DNA of 17,179 bases, taken from NCBI GenBank assembly GCA_964407285.1, contig CAYOVG010000127.1, positions 1-17,179 on the forward strand, read 5' to 3'. The DNA is from CAYOVG01 sp964407285. GTDB lineage: Bacteria; Desulfobacterota; Syntrophobacteria; Syntrophobacterales; Syntrophobacteraceae. Below are positions 1 through 6,880 of this stretch, in pieces; within the stretch, counting starts at the first letter, position 1, and each line of letters begins with the position of its first letter. Made by a program: the position numbers and the translations under genes. A model generated the notes under the pieces. That model did no database searches. It had not been told where the DNA came from and saw only the letters and a list, made by a program, of their open reading frames with translations.

Positions 1-54
1 CCGCAACCCGCAACCCGCAACCCGCAACCCGCAACCCGCAACCCGCAACCCGCA
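1..54 (+). repeat. Heptanucleotide array CCGCAAC, left end of window
   Basis: Seven exact head-to-tail copies of CCGCAAC plus five bases of an eighth fill the first 54 bases, ending five bases before the stop codon of the neighbouring minus-strand gene. The same unit in the same orientation closes the window at 17148-17179. The array is cut by the window edge, so its true length is unknown. Confidence 0.97.
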
Positions 55-59
55 GGCGA

Positions 60-1169
60 CTACTCCCGCGAACGCCGGTCCCGAAGCCCACGCTCCAGCG
101 TGACCACGAAATCCTGCACGTTGGTCAGGATGGAGTGGGCGGCAAGGGAGCCCCGGTTGACCAGTTTGTCGGCGGCAAATTCCGTAATGTCCACCACGTA
201 GAAATAGACCGGCCGTATCGCGCCGTCGTCCAGCACCCTGTAGGACGGCGCCATGTTGCCCGTGGCGATGGCGTGTAGCTGCGTCGCCATTGCTATGACG
301 GTGGTGGCGCGGCGCGTGAACGAGCGCATCCGGTCCTGGGCCAGGCGCGTGTCCGTAATCACATCCGGCAAAGGACCGTCGTCCCGTATGGAGCCTGCCA
401 GTACGAACGGAATGTTCTTCCGTATTGCGGCGTGCATGACTCCATCCTTTATGAGCCCCGCCTCGACGGCGCCATTTATGGAACCGGCTTGCGCTATCCT
501 GTTGATCGTGTCGAGATGGTTGTAGTGCCCGAGGCGAACGAGCCGTTTCGAATAGATTTCCTGGCCGAGGGCGGTCGTGAAGATGGCCGCCTCGGTATCG
601 TGCACGGCCAGCGCGTTCCCCGCCAGCAAGGCATGGACGTACCCGCCCTCGATGATCCTCACGAACGCATCCCGAGAATCCTTGTCGAAGACGACCGCGG
701 GTCCCAGCACCCACGCGACGAAACCGTGTTCCCGCTCGTACTCGAGCAGGTCGTACAGCTCATCATAGTCGATGGAAAAGGATGTCTCACGCGTTATCCG
801 GGTCATGAACGCGAATTTCTCGGCGCCGGAACGCGCCGCCCCGAACGGCTCGGCGTGAACGTAGATACCCTGCTCGCCAAGTTCGCCCCGTCCGACCGCG
901 ACGGCGTCTCCGGGCATCAGGCGACGAAACTCCTTGACGCTCAAACTCCCGTCCCCTTCGAGGACCACGACGCAGTCCATCCGGGATTCCTTCACCAGGC
1001 GCCAGTCATTTTTCCGTACCTGAAAGTACTCGGGGTGAATGGATGTGGCATGGTAGTTTTCGGGAGCGACCCCGGCTTTCCCGACTTTCTCGAATGTAAC
1101 AACGGGCGCATCGGCAAAAGGGGGCGCGCTGAAATCCGGGTGATTGTACTCGGGCAGGGTGAAAGGCAT
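60..1169 (-). CDS. TIGR00300 / LOR-SDH family protein, archaeal-type ornithine cyclodeaminase-like
   Basis: Encodes 369 residues. The sequence carries the family signature blocks: RMDCVVV near residue 63, GPAVVFD near 156, AGNALAVHD at 183-191, GHYNHLDTINR at 214-224, AGSIRDDGPLPDV at 258-270 and ATGNM at 302-306. Characterised relatives include the archaeal ornithine cyclodeaminase and the C-terminal domain of cyanobacterial AgrE/ArgZ, which make proline and ammonia from ornithine with bound NAD. The exact reaction here is inferred from family. The frame is open upstream to 1250, but the ATG at 1169 is preferred because GGAGG lies 9 bases upstream (complement of 1179-1183) and a promoter sits at 1269-1297. 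The protein lacks the N-terminal arginine dihydrolase domain of AgrE, so it is the stand-alone form. It is divergent from moeA, with no obvious functional link. Confidence 0.9.
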   Translation of the reverse strand: MPFTLPEYNHPDFSAPPFADAPVVTFEKVGKAGVAPENYHATSIHPEYFQVRKNDWRLVKESRMDCVVVLEGDGSLSVKEFRRLMPGDAVAVGRGELGEQGIYVHAEPFGAARSGAEKFAFMTRITRETSFSIDYDELYDLLEYEREHGFVAWVLGPAVVFDKDSRDAFVRIIEGGYVHALLAGNALAVHDTEAAIFTTALGQEIYSKRLVRLGHYNHLDTINRIAQAGSINGAVEAGLIKDGVMHAAIRKNIPFVLAGSIRDDGPLPDVITDTRLAQDRMRSFTRRATTVIAMATQLHAIATGNMAPSYRVLDDGAIRPVYFYVVDITEFAADKLVNRGSLAAHSILTNVQDFVVTLERGLRDRRSRE

Positions 1170-1268
1170 CGGGAACCACCTCCATCGTGGAATGGACTGG
1201 ACTTTCAGTCTCGAGAAACCGCCCGCCGCAACCGGCGGCGCTGCAACCAACTCTACCTTGCAAGCATT

Positions 1269-1297
1269 ATTTTAAGGCGTATTATCCCCGAAGTCAC
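1269..1297 (-). promoter_or_regulatory. Probable sigma-70 promoter of the TIGR00300 gene
   Basis: Read on the minus strand, GTGACT (1297-1292, four of six matches to TTGACA) is followed by exactly 17 bases and then TAAAAT (1274-1269, five of six matches to TATAAT). The expected transcript start near 1262 would give a leader of about 93 bases before the ATG at 1169. This is pattern matching only. Confidence 0.5.
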
Positions 1298-1543
1298 ACG
1301 GAACCGGCTTTCATCATCGTTCATCCCTGTTTGTTTTATAGGCTTTGAGGGTATCTTGCAGTATAATGGGTTTGAGCAGGAAGGCGGACAACGCTTCGCT
1401 TTTGCCCCCTACATGTGGCGCGTGGCCCGACCGGAGCCCGTCGACGATTTTGTGAACGACATCCCGGCCGGTAAGAAATAACATGGCTACCGGAGCGCAC
1501 CCGTGAACGCCGAAACACGCTCGCGGCTTACGGAAACACAAAC

Positions 1544-1585
1544 GCGCGACCCGTAACTCGCAACTCACTGCCCATAACCCGTAAC
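1544..1585 (+). repeat. Diverged heptamer array upstream of moeA
   Basis: Six consecutive 7-base units in perfect register: GCGCGAC, CCGTAAC, TCGCAAC, TCACTGC, CCATAAC, CCGTAAC. They match the terminal CCGCAAC unit with one to four changes each and have the same strand orientation as the downstream gene moeA. Confidence 0.8.
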
Positions 1586-1605
1586 CTTTCATAAAAGCAG
1601 GAAAA

Positions 1606-2868
1606 ATGCCCGAATTTCTCAAGGTGAAATCAACGGAAGAGGTTTTCTCGATTCTAAAGGAATTCAACCCCCTGGAGGCCGAAACAGCGGGACTCGAAGA
1701 AGCCGCTGGAAGGGTCCTCGCCGCGCCGGTAACGGCTCCCGAACCGGTCCCGCATTTTCCAAGGTCCACCATGGACGGTTTCGCGGTTCGGGCGCGAGAT
1801 ACCTTCGGGGCTTCGGAAACGCTTCCGGCGCTCCTGGAGGTGATGGGGGAAGTCTCTATGGGAGAGGCATCAGCCCTGACCCTGGGACCCGGAAAAGCCG
1901 TATCGATACCGACGGGAGGCATGCTCCCCGCCGGGGCCGACGCGGTGGTCATGGTGGAGTATACCTATGCGCTCGACGGGACCACAATCGAAGTCACGAA
2001 GCCGGTTGCCCCGGGTGACAATGTCCTGAAGGAAGGTGAAGACATATCGCTGGGGGAGGAACTCTTTCCGGCCGGCCGGCGCCTTCGTCCCCAGGACGTG
2101 GGAGCGCTTGCGGCCCTGGGCATCGGGTCGGTCCAGGTCCATCGCAGGCCCCGCGTGGCGCTCATATCCACCGGGGACGAGATCGTGCCGGTGCAAACGA
2201 AAAACCTGCCCCCCGGCAGGATCAGAGACATCAATAACTATACGCTGGCCGCGCAGGTCCGGGAGGCCGGGGGCGAAGTCGGGCTGATGAAATCCCTGCC
2301 CGACGATCTGGACTCGCTTGTGGTCTCCTGCCTGACGTTCCTGGAAGAGCACGACGTCGTCGTCGTATCGGGCGGCAGTTCCGTGGGAGCGAGAGACTAC
2401 ACGGTAAGAATTCTCGAGTATATCCCCAAATCGGAACTTCTCATCCACGGCATCGCCATCCGGCCCGGCAAGCCGACCATCCTGGCCCGCGTCGGCGAGA
2501 AGGTCATCTGGGGACTCCCCGGCCAGCCGGTTTCGGCCATGATGGTTTTTACGGCATTCGTGCGCCCCCTGCTCAAACGCCTGCAAGGCTGCACGGATAT
2601 CCCCCCGAATACCGGCGACGCCGACGACGCCGGCCCCATCCTCAAAGCCGTCCTCACCAGGAAACTTCCCTCGGTGCACGGCAGAACGGACTACTTCCCC
2701 GTAGTTCTCTCTCTCGACAACGGGGTCCCGCAGGCTACTCCCTTCTTCGGGAAATCGGCCATGATCACCGCGCTCGCCCGTTCGGACGGATATGTCATTG
2801 TTCCGGAACATGTGGAAGGATTGGATGAAGGGCTGGAAGTTGCGGTTTATCCGTTTATGACGGCTTGA
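1606..2868 (+). CDS. moeA: Molybdopterin molybdenumtransferase MoeA
   Basis: 420 residues, close to the usual MoeA length of about 400-410. MoeA inserts molybdate into adenylylated molybdopterin, the last step of molybdenum cofactor synthesis, in the cytoplasm. Family blocks appear in order: PRSTMDGFAVRARD near residues 52-65, GDNVLKEGED near 135, ISTGDEIVP near 188, the MoCF-domain block VVSGGSSVGARDYT at about 252-265, RPGKPT near 286-291 and GLPGQPVSAMM near 303. The C-terminal beta-domain is complete. The ATG at 1606 is preceded by a weak AGCAGGA. No other cofactor gene is nearby, so the substrate enzyme (a molybdenum or tungsten oxidoreductase) must lie elsewhere. A heptamer array and a TATAAT box lie in its leader. 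Confidence 0.97.
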   Translation: MPEFLKVKSTEEVFSILKEFNPLEAETAGLEEAAGRVLAAPVTAPEPVPHFPRSTMDGFAVRARDTFGASETLPALLEVMGEVSMGEASALTLGPGKAVSIPTGGMLPAGADAVVMVEYTYALDGTTIEVTKPVAPGDNVLKEGEDISLGEELFPAGRRLRPQDVGALAALGIGSVQVHRRPRVALISTGDEIVPVQTKNLPPGRIRDINNYTLAAQVREAGGEVGLMKSLPDDLDSLVVSCLTFLEEHDVVVVSGGSSVGARDYTVRILEYIPKSELLIHGIAIRPGKPTILARVGEKVIWGLPGQPVSAMMVFTAFVRPLLKRLQGCTDIPPNTGDADDAGPILKAVLTRKLPSVHGRTDYFPVVLSLDNGVPQATPFFGKSAMITALARSDGYVIVPEHVEGLDEGLEVAVYPFMTA

Positions 2869-2888
2869 GGGGGCGCCCGCCGGCGCCG

Positions 2889-2920
2889 GGTAGAAGGGGG
2901 AGATGCCTCCCCCTTCTACC
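2889..2920. terminator. Perfect 14-bp hairpin between convergent genes
   Basis: Arms 2889-2902 and 2907-2920 are perfect complements with a four-base ATGC loop. The hairpin lies 20 bases after the moeA stop and 20 bases before the end of the convergent antiterminator gene, as expected of a bidirectional terminator. Neither strand shows a T-run after the stem, so it is not a classical intrinsic terminator and may act as an RNA 3'-end stabiliser or a Rho-linked site. Confidence 0.7.
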
Positions 2921-2940
2921 GGAAGCCGATCTACCGCGGC

Positions 2941-3561
2941 TTACGAGCAGACAATATTCGACGAAGGGGCCGATACCGGCTCGACATCTTCCATATCGAG
3001 TTCCACACTCACCGATTTCTTGATAATATCGAGGCTCACCACCAGCTTGCCCTTTTTCGGATTCTGTCGAACCATGATGCCGATGCAGCCCTGCAACGGC
3101 CCACGCACCACCTGGACGTACGCGCCCTCCACAAGGTATGGGTGCAAGGCGATTTCTTCCGCCTTGTCCATCATCGCTCTGAGATTCTCGATCTGATAAT
3201 CCGGTATGATCAGGGGTCCCTCGGAATTCTTCAGCATGTACACGGTACCGGGCGTTTTCAGGATGTTGACGTTTGTATAGTTGTCAAGGACCGTATGAAC
3301 GAAGACATAACCGGGAAAGAGAGGGGAATTGATCTTCTTGCGCCTATCCCGGCGCTTGCTCCAGCATTCCAGCAGCGGCAGATAGCAGTCGATGGATTTT
3401 TGCTGCAAGCGCTGAGCCACTTCCTTTTCATGATTGACCTGGACATAGAGAGCAAACCAGGCCGGATCGCAACCCGTCGTGGGGGGGATGAAAATCGACC
3501 CGCCGGCCAGTCCTCGAGGCCGTGCGGAAATCGTGCGCGATTCCTCATTCATCCCTTGCAT
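2941..3561 (-). CDS. NusG-family transcription antiterminator (UpxY/RfaH-like)
   Basis: 206 residues. An N-terminal tail of about 34 residues precedes an NGN domain (roughly 35-130; WFALYVQVNHEKEVAQRL, then YLPLLECWSKRRDRRKK and SPLFPGYVFV) and a KOW domain (about 145-196; VEGAYVQVVRGPLQGCIGIMV). Spacing and the LFPGYVFV block fit the specialised UpxY/LoaP/RfaH paralogues that ride RNA polymerase and let it read through long surface-polysaccharide operons. ATG at 3561 has a strong AAGGAG seven bases upstream. It is transcribed away from the glycan operon at 6881-13852 and stands alone, so its target operon is not shown by position, although the local polysaccharide genes are obvious candidates. 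Housekeeping NusG is less likely because no secE, rplK or rplA adjoins it. Confidence 0.87.
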   Translation of the reverse strand: MQGMNEESRTISARPRGLAGGSIFIPPTTGCDPAWFALYVQVNHEKEVAQRLQQKSIDCYLPLLECWSKRRDRRKKINSPLFPGYVFVHTVLDNYTNVNILKTPGTVYMLKNSEGPLIIPDYQIENLRAMMDKAEEIALHPYLVEGAYVQVVRGPLQGCIGIMVRQNPKKGKLVVSLDIIKKSVSVELDMEDVEPVSAPSSNIVCS

Positions 3562-3578
3562 ACGTAACTCCTTTCTGG

Positions 3579-3597
3579 CTGCCCCGTTCCGGGGCAG
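3579..3597 (-). promoter_or_regulatory. Leader hairpin just upstream of the antiterminator gene
   Basis: CTGCCCC (3579-3585) pairs with GGGGCAG (3591-3597) across a five-base loop. It ends 18 bases before the ATG, close to the ribosome binding site, in the 5' leader of the NusG-like gene. About 20 bases further upstream the 10-base direct repeat ACAACCGATT (plus strand) occurs at 3619-3628 and 3643-3652, 24 bases apart. Both could be control elements; no regulator is known. Confidence 0.4.
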
Positions 3598-3724
3598 TAA
3601 TGCGGATGACCCTGAACAACAACCGATTGAAGTCGAACGAGAACAACCGATTTAGACTGTGAGGGCAAGACTACCACGATTGAAAGAATATCTGAAGAAT
3701 ATAATTCTCCGAATATGCCTGCTC

Positions 3725-3738
3725 TCGGGTATACCCGA
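3725..3738. promoter_or_regulatory. Perfect 14-bp palindrome upstream of the antiterminator gene
   Basis: TCGGGTATACCCGA is fully self-complementary and about 165 bases upstream of the NusG-like start. A half-related CATACCCGGAAG occurs near 3809. The size and symmetry suit a dimeric repressor site, but no regulator is identified and the flanks may simply be repeat debris. Confidence 0.3.
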
Positions 3739-3837
3739 AGTCTATTGGTAGTCCGAGACGGTTGCCGCCGGATGGGAGGGAGGTGGGAACCCAGCAAGGA
3801 TAATGAGCATACCCGGAAGTTGAAACTCGGTAGTTTG

Positions 3838-3903
3838 AACGGCAGGACGTGGTTTCGTCCCCGCCGGTGAGGGGCGGCGGGGACGAAACCACGTCCTGCC
3901 GTT
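3838..3903. repeat. Perfect 28-bp inverted repeat with 10-base loop (REP/MITE-like)
   Basis: Arms 3838-3865 and 3876-3903 are exact reverse complements, separated by 3866-3875. Both arms contain GGTTTCGTCCCC or its complement. There is no T-run, and it is about 280 bases from the nearest start codon, so a simple terminator role is unlikely. Length and perfection resemble mobile palindromic repeats moved by RAYT-type transposases or small MITEs. Other genomic copies cannot be seen from this window. Confidence 0.85.
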
Positions 3904-4247
3904 GGTCCATCCGCCCGCACAGGCAGGGTGTCGATTCAACGCCCATGCGCCCCTGCCCTCCCGCGTGGGAACGAGAGGTCCTTACTGTATGCGGCTCCCC
4001 GGGATCGAGGCCGCTCCGGGTCCATGGATTTCCGGTATTGAGCGGACCTTTGACCCGATATTCAATTTATTGACACGCAGACTTCATGGCGTAGCCGTCA
4101 TAGGCTTGACGCTTTCGAGTCACTGCAATCCCCTTCCAAATACCGTAGATCCAAAGGCGCCCTCACGAACCGCGTCACGGACTGTTGCCCGCATGACGCC
4201 AACAAGAGGGGCCAGTCTAAGGTTCGTGCACAGGCAACGGACCTGCC

Positions 4248-4275
4248 CCGCAACCCAAAGCCCCCAACCCGAAAC
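4248..4275 (+). repeat. Diverged heptamer array in the long intergenic region
   Basis: Four 7-base units in register: CCGCAAC, CCAAAGC, CCCCAAC, CCGAAAC. The first is identical to the unit of the terminal arrays and the orientation matches the downstream plus-strand gene. It lies about 620 bases before that gene's start, farther than the other copies. Confidence 0.6.
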
Positions 4276-4695
4276 AACCCGGCTACGGTTCATTCACCGG
4301 GCAACGGGCTCAAGTCAAAAACATCGCATCCCCTGCCCTCCGAAACTCAGTCAACAAGACAGGTCCGGAGCCTCAAATCACATCCCTCACTTCAGTGGAA
4401 AGAAAAAATGCACTCCTTGAAATAATTTCCAATGGTGCGTTGATTTACCTTTAAGGAACTGATTTTCCTAATATTTCATCACAACTAAAGTAACTCCGAC
4501 CCTTTCCTTTTCACCCCCCGGATACGCCCGGCCATGCGATTCCCGGAATGATGGTATGCTTATTGCCCCTTTGGCGGTTGTCAGAGCTTGACACCGTTAA
4601 AATCGAAATAGCTGTATCTAATGAAACGGAAGATCGGAAAGACTCGGATCATACATCCCATATGAGGATGGAGAGACGATGCGACTCTTTCCTGG

Positions 4696-4747
4696 ACTCC
4701 GGCGGCTTGAAGGAACCGTCGGGAGTTAACCGGAGGAGTGTGCCGGT
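4696..4747 (+). promoter_or_regulatory. Foldable 5' leader segment of the discoidin gene
   Basis: ACTCC then GGCGG (4696-4705) can pair with CCGTC then GGAGT (4716-4726), with one bulged G. Directly after it, ACCGG (4729-4733) can pair with CCGGT (4742-4746). The segment lies about 150-200 bases before the ATG. It does not match a riboswitch class I know, so it is listed only as possible structured RNA. Confidence 0.25.
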
Positions 4748-4896
4748 CCGCGGAAAAGAATGGAATGGGAGCGATATGAGAACCCGCGGGCCGATTTCAG
4801 ATTGGATTTAAAATGTGATGGCATGGCCTGCGATGCGTGTCGGATTACCTCCGGGCTGACGAGCGCGCAATGGCTGTACATCCGGGAGGATTTTTC

Positions 4897-6624
4897 ATGT
4901 TATCGACTCGTGGTCAAAACAAAGCCGGTAAGAAGAACTCGCATTTCCCCTTTACTGCAAGTACTTTGTTTCTTGCCACCCTGGTTCTAACCGTTCTATC
5001 GTTCGCCTCATTCGGCTACTCTGCGCAGGTGAAGCTAACCTGGAATGCGAATACGGATTCCGATCTCGCCGGCTATAAACTCTACTACGGCACGGCAAGC
5101 AAAACCTACACTTCCAATCTCGATGTGGGCAAGGTCACCAGCTATACGCTGAGCAATCTCCAGACCAGCACCACCTACTACTTCGCGTTGAGCGCATACG
5201 ACAGTTCCAAGAACGAGAGCAAGCTCTGTACGGAAGTCTCCTTCAAGACGGCCACCGACCCCAATGACGCACTGGTTATCCCTCAGTCGCAACTAGGCAT
5301 CGTATCCTACGACAGCCAGGAGACGGCCGGCGAGAACGGAAGAGCCACCAACGCCATCGACGGCAGCTCCGGCTCCATCTGGCACACCCAGTGGTCGAGT
5401 TCCGCTCCCGCATACCCTCACAACCTGGTCATCTCCCTGGGTGGAACGTACAACGTCTCCGGATTCCGCTACCTGCCCCGCCAGGATGGGATATCCAATG
5501 GTAATGTCGCCAACTACAGCATCTATGTGAGCACCGACGGGACCAGTTGGGGCAATGCCGTAGCGACCGGTTCCTTCGCCAACAATTCCCAGAGGAAGGA
5601 CATCTCCTTCACCGCCAAGACCGGGAAGTTCGTGAAGTTCGTCGCCGAATCCGAAGTCAACGGCAATGCGTGGGCCAACGCGGCGGAAGTAGGCGTTCTG
5701 GGGACCGCCGTCACTACTCAGTCCAACTTCATTCCGCAGTCGCAGATAAAGGTCGTATCGGCGAGCAGTCAGGAGAGCGCAAAGGAAGACGGATCGGCTT
5801 CCAACGTCCTCGACGGAAACAGCGGCACGATCTGGCACTCCGAGTGGTCAAGCGCTACGGTGTCGAAGCATCCCCACCATGTAATCTTCAACCTGGGCGC
5901 AAGCTATGAGCTTTCCGAACTCCATTACCTGCCCCGCCAGGACGGCATCACCAACGGAAACGTTGCGAAGTACAGCATCTATGTCAGCAACGACGGCACC
6001 AACTGGGGCAGCGCCGTAGCCACGGGGACCTTCACCACCGGTTCCGGCGAAAAGAAAGTCGTTTTCTCCTCGAAAACGGGCCAGTATGTCAAATTCGTAG
6101 CTGAATCCGAAGTCAACGGAAATCCCTGGGCCTGCGCATCGGAAATCAATTTCGTCGGCTCCAAGGCCACCGCATCTTCCGGCACCGGCGTAATACCGTA
6201 CTCCCAGATGAAGGTCGTATCCTACAGCAGCCAGGAAACCACGAAGGAAAACGGCGCCGCATCCAACGCCATCGACGGGAACCAGTCCACGAAGTGGCAT
6301 ACCCAGTACTCGGGAACCATAGCGGCCTATCCGCACAATATGGTGATCTCCCTCGGAAGTTCACGTACGGTTTCCGGTTTCCGCTACCTGCCCCGCCAGG
6401 ACGGCGGCACCAACGGTACGGTCGCCAGGTATTCGATCTACGTGAGCCAGGATGGGAAGACCTGGGGCAACCCAGTAGCCTCCGGCGCCTTTGCGAGCAA
6501 CACAACGGAGAAGGAAGTCAGCTTCTCGCCGGTTACCGGAAGCTACGTGAAGTTCGTAGCTCAGTCGGAAATCAACGGGAAATCCTTTGCAAGCGCGGCC
6601 GAAATCAGTATCCTGGGCCAGTAG
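4897..6624 (+). CDS. Exported FnIII plus triple discoidin-like (F5/8 type C) protein
   Basis: 575 residues. A lysine-rich N-terminus and a hydrophobic segment (about 22-42, ending GYSA) form a signal peptide. One FnIII module follows (about 43-122, with LTWNANTDSDLAGYKLYYG and TTYYFALSAYD). Then come three tandem modules at about 128-269, 279-421 and 433-575, each opening IPxSQ and carrying YLPRQDG, NG-V-YSIYVS-DG-WG and YVKFVA-SE-NG. These resemble discoidin/CBM32 domains, which bind sugars or surfaces, so an outer-surface or secreted carbohydrate-binding role is inferred. There is no catalytic domain, sortase or PEP-CTERM anchor. The ATG at 4897 is chosen over 4837 for its GGGAGGA (4884-4890) and the signal peptide. 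It converges on the glycan operon. Confidence 0.88.
   Translation: MLSTRGQNKAGKKNSHFPFTASTLFLATLVLTVLSFASFGYSAQVKLTWNANTDSDLAGYKLYYGTASKTYTSNLDVGKVTSYTLSNLQTSTTYYFALSAYDSSKNESKLCTEVSFKTATDPNDALVIPQSQLGIVSYDSQETAGENGRATNAIDGSSGSIWHTQWSSSAPAYPHNLVISLGGTYNVSGFRYLPRQDGISNGNVANYSIYVSTDGTSWGNAVATGSFANNSQRKDISFTAKTGKFVKFVAESEVNGNAWANAAEVGVLGTAVTTQSNFIPQSQIKVVSASSQESAKEDGSASNVLDGNSGTIWHSEWSSATVSKHPHHVIFNLGASYELSELHYLPRQDGITNGNVAKYSIYVSNDGTNWGSAVATGTFTTGSGEKKVVFSSKTGQYVKFVAESEVNGNPWACASEINFVGSKATASSGTGVIPYSQMKVVSYSSQETTKENGAASNAIDGNQSTKWHTQYSGTIAAYPHNMVISLGSSRTVSGFRYLPRQDGGTNGTVARYSIYVSQDGKTWGNPVASGAFASNTTEKEVSFSPVTGSYVKFVAQSEINGKSFASAAEISILGQ
5278..6624 (+). repeat. Three tandem discoidin-module coding repeats
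   Basis: The modules repeat at 456 and 459 bases, about 152 codons. A 17-base block, TACCTGCCCCGCCAGGA, is identical in all three at 5470, 5926 and 6385. Conservation at nucleotide level suggests fairly recent internal duplication or gene conversion. Confidence 0.85.
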
Positions 6625-6660
6625 CATCGGATGAACGACAGTCGGGTAACTCAACGAAAC

Positions 6661-6675
6661 AGCCGGTTACCGGCT
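6661..6675 (+). terminator. Small hairpin after the discoidin gene
   Basis: AGCCGG and CCGGCT form a perfect six-base-pair stem with a TTA loop, 36 bases after the stop codon. No T-run follows, so a termination role is uncertain; the stronger candidate is further downstream at 6742-6788. Confidence 0.35.
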
Positions 6676-6741
6676 ACAGATTAACAGTCAAGACCAATAC
6701 ATCGTCAAAAATATGATCGATGTTGCTTTGGAATAGATGCC

Positions 6742-6788
6742 GGGCCCCTTTGGAATCTGTAAAGGTTCCGGAGGGGCCCCTCCGTTTT
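6742..6788 (+). terminator. GC-rich alternative hairpins ending in TTTT
   Basis: The arm 6742-6755 can pair with 6766-6779 (14 pairs, two of them G-U) around a 10-base loop. An overlapping perfect 16-base palindrome, CGGAGGGGCCCCTCCG (6769-6784), is followed directly by TTTT. The two structures exclude each other, because 6769-6779 is used in both. It lies in the convergent gap between the discoidin gene and the glycan operon, so it probably terminates the plus-strand transcript and may also affect the minus-strand one. Confidence 0.6.
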
Positions 6789-6880
6789 GCCGTCTCGCGA
6801 CTCGACTTCTTCAATCATGTCACCACCCGCTTTCATTCCTGCTTCGTTCCCTTGCCGTTGCGCCGTCCATGCTTCCGTTA

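Larger units (their letters stand above)
1170..1605. other. Divergent intergenic region between TIGR00300 gene and moeA
   Basis: This 436-base stretch has no convincing gene. It holds the minus-strand promoter at 1269-1297, a perfect TATAAT at 1362-1367 on the plus strand (possible moeA -10 element, without a good -35), and a diverged heptamer array at 1544-1585 ending 20 bases before the moeA start. Overlapping open frames on both strands (for example one closing at 1481 on the plus strand) look like shadows, because none has a ribosome binding site or recognisable motifs. Confidence 0.6.
3562..4896. other. 1.3-kb gene-free region between divergent genes
   Basis: No open frame here has both a ribosome binding site and recognisable protein features. 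The longest, about 170 codons on the plus strand from 3902, begins inside the inverted repeat and has low-complexity content. The region contains the palindrome at 3725, the 28-bp inverted repeat, a four-unit heptamer array at 4248-4275, a weak TTGACA at 4588-4593 without a good -10, and a foldable segment at 4696-4747 before the discoidin gene. The 12-base word CCCCTGCCCTCC occurs twice (near 3950 and 4331). It looks like a long regulatory or eroded region. Confidence 0.6.

Noticed and set aside
1..54. CRISPR array or telomere-like end
   Set aside because: Units are 7 bases with no spacers, so it is not CRISPR; the same orientation at both ends argues against inverted telomeric ends.
432..1481. 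349-codon plus-strand open frame
   Set aside because: It is antisense to the TIGR00300 gene, with arginine-, glycine- and proline-rich shadow composition and no motif.
1314..1952. 212-codon minus-strand open frame overlapping the moeA start
   Set aside because: It overlaps a firmly identified gene, has no ribosome binding site and shows no domain. Its tail of about 55 residues (1314-1481) looks protein-like but lacks support.
3902..4420. 172-codon plus-strand frame in the long intergenic region
   Set aside because: It begins in the 28-bp inverted repeat, has low-complexity proline/arginine content and no Shine-Dalgarno site.
4640..4760. Possible cyclic-di-GMP (GEMM-I) riboswitch before the discoidin gene
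   Set aside because: The CGCAAAGCC core and the receptor helix are absent; only a short 3'-side resemblance and ordinary stems are present.
5293..5838. Repeated glycine/valine-rich minus-strand frames across 5035-6654
   Set aside because: They are antisense shadows of the duplicated discoidin modules, and their similarity follows from the module repeats.
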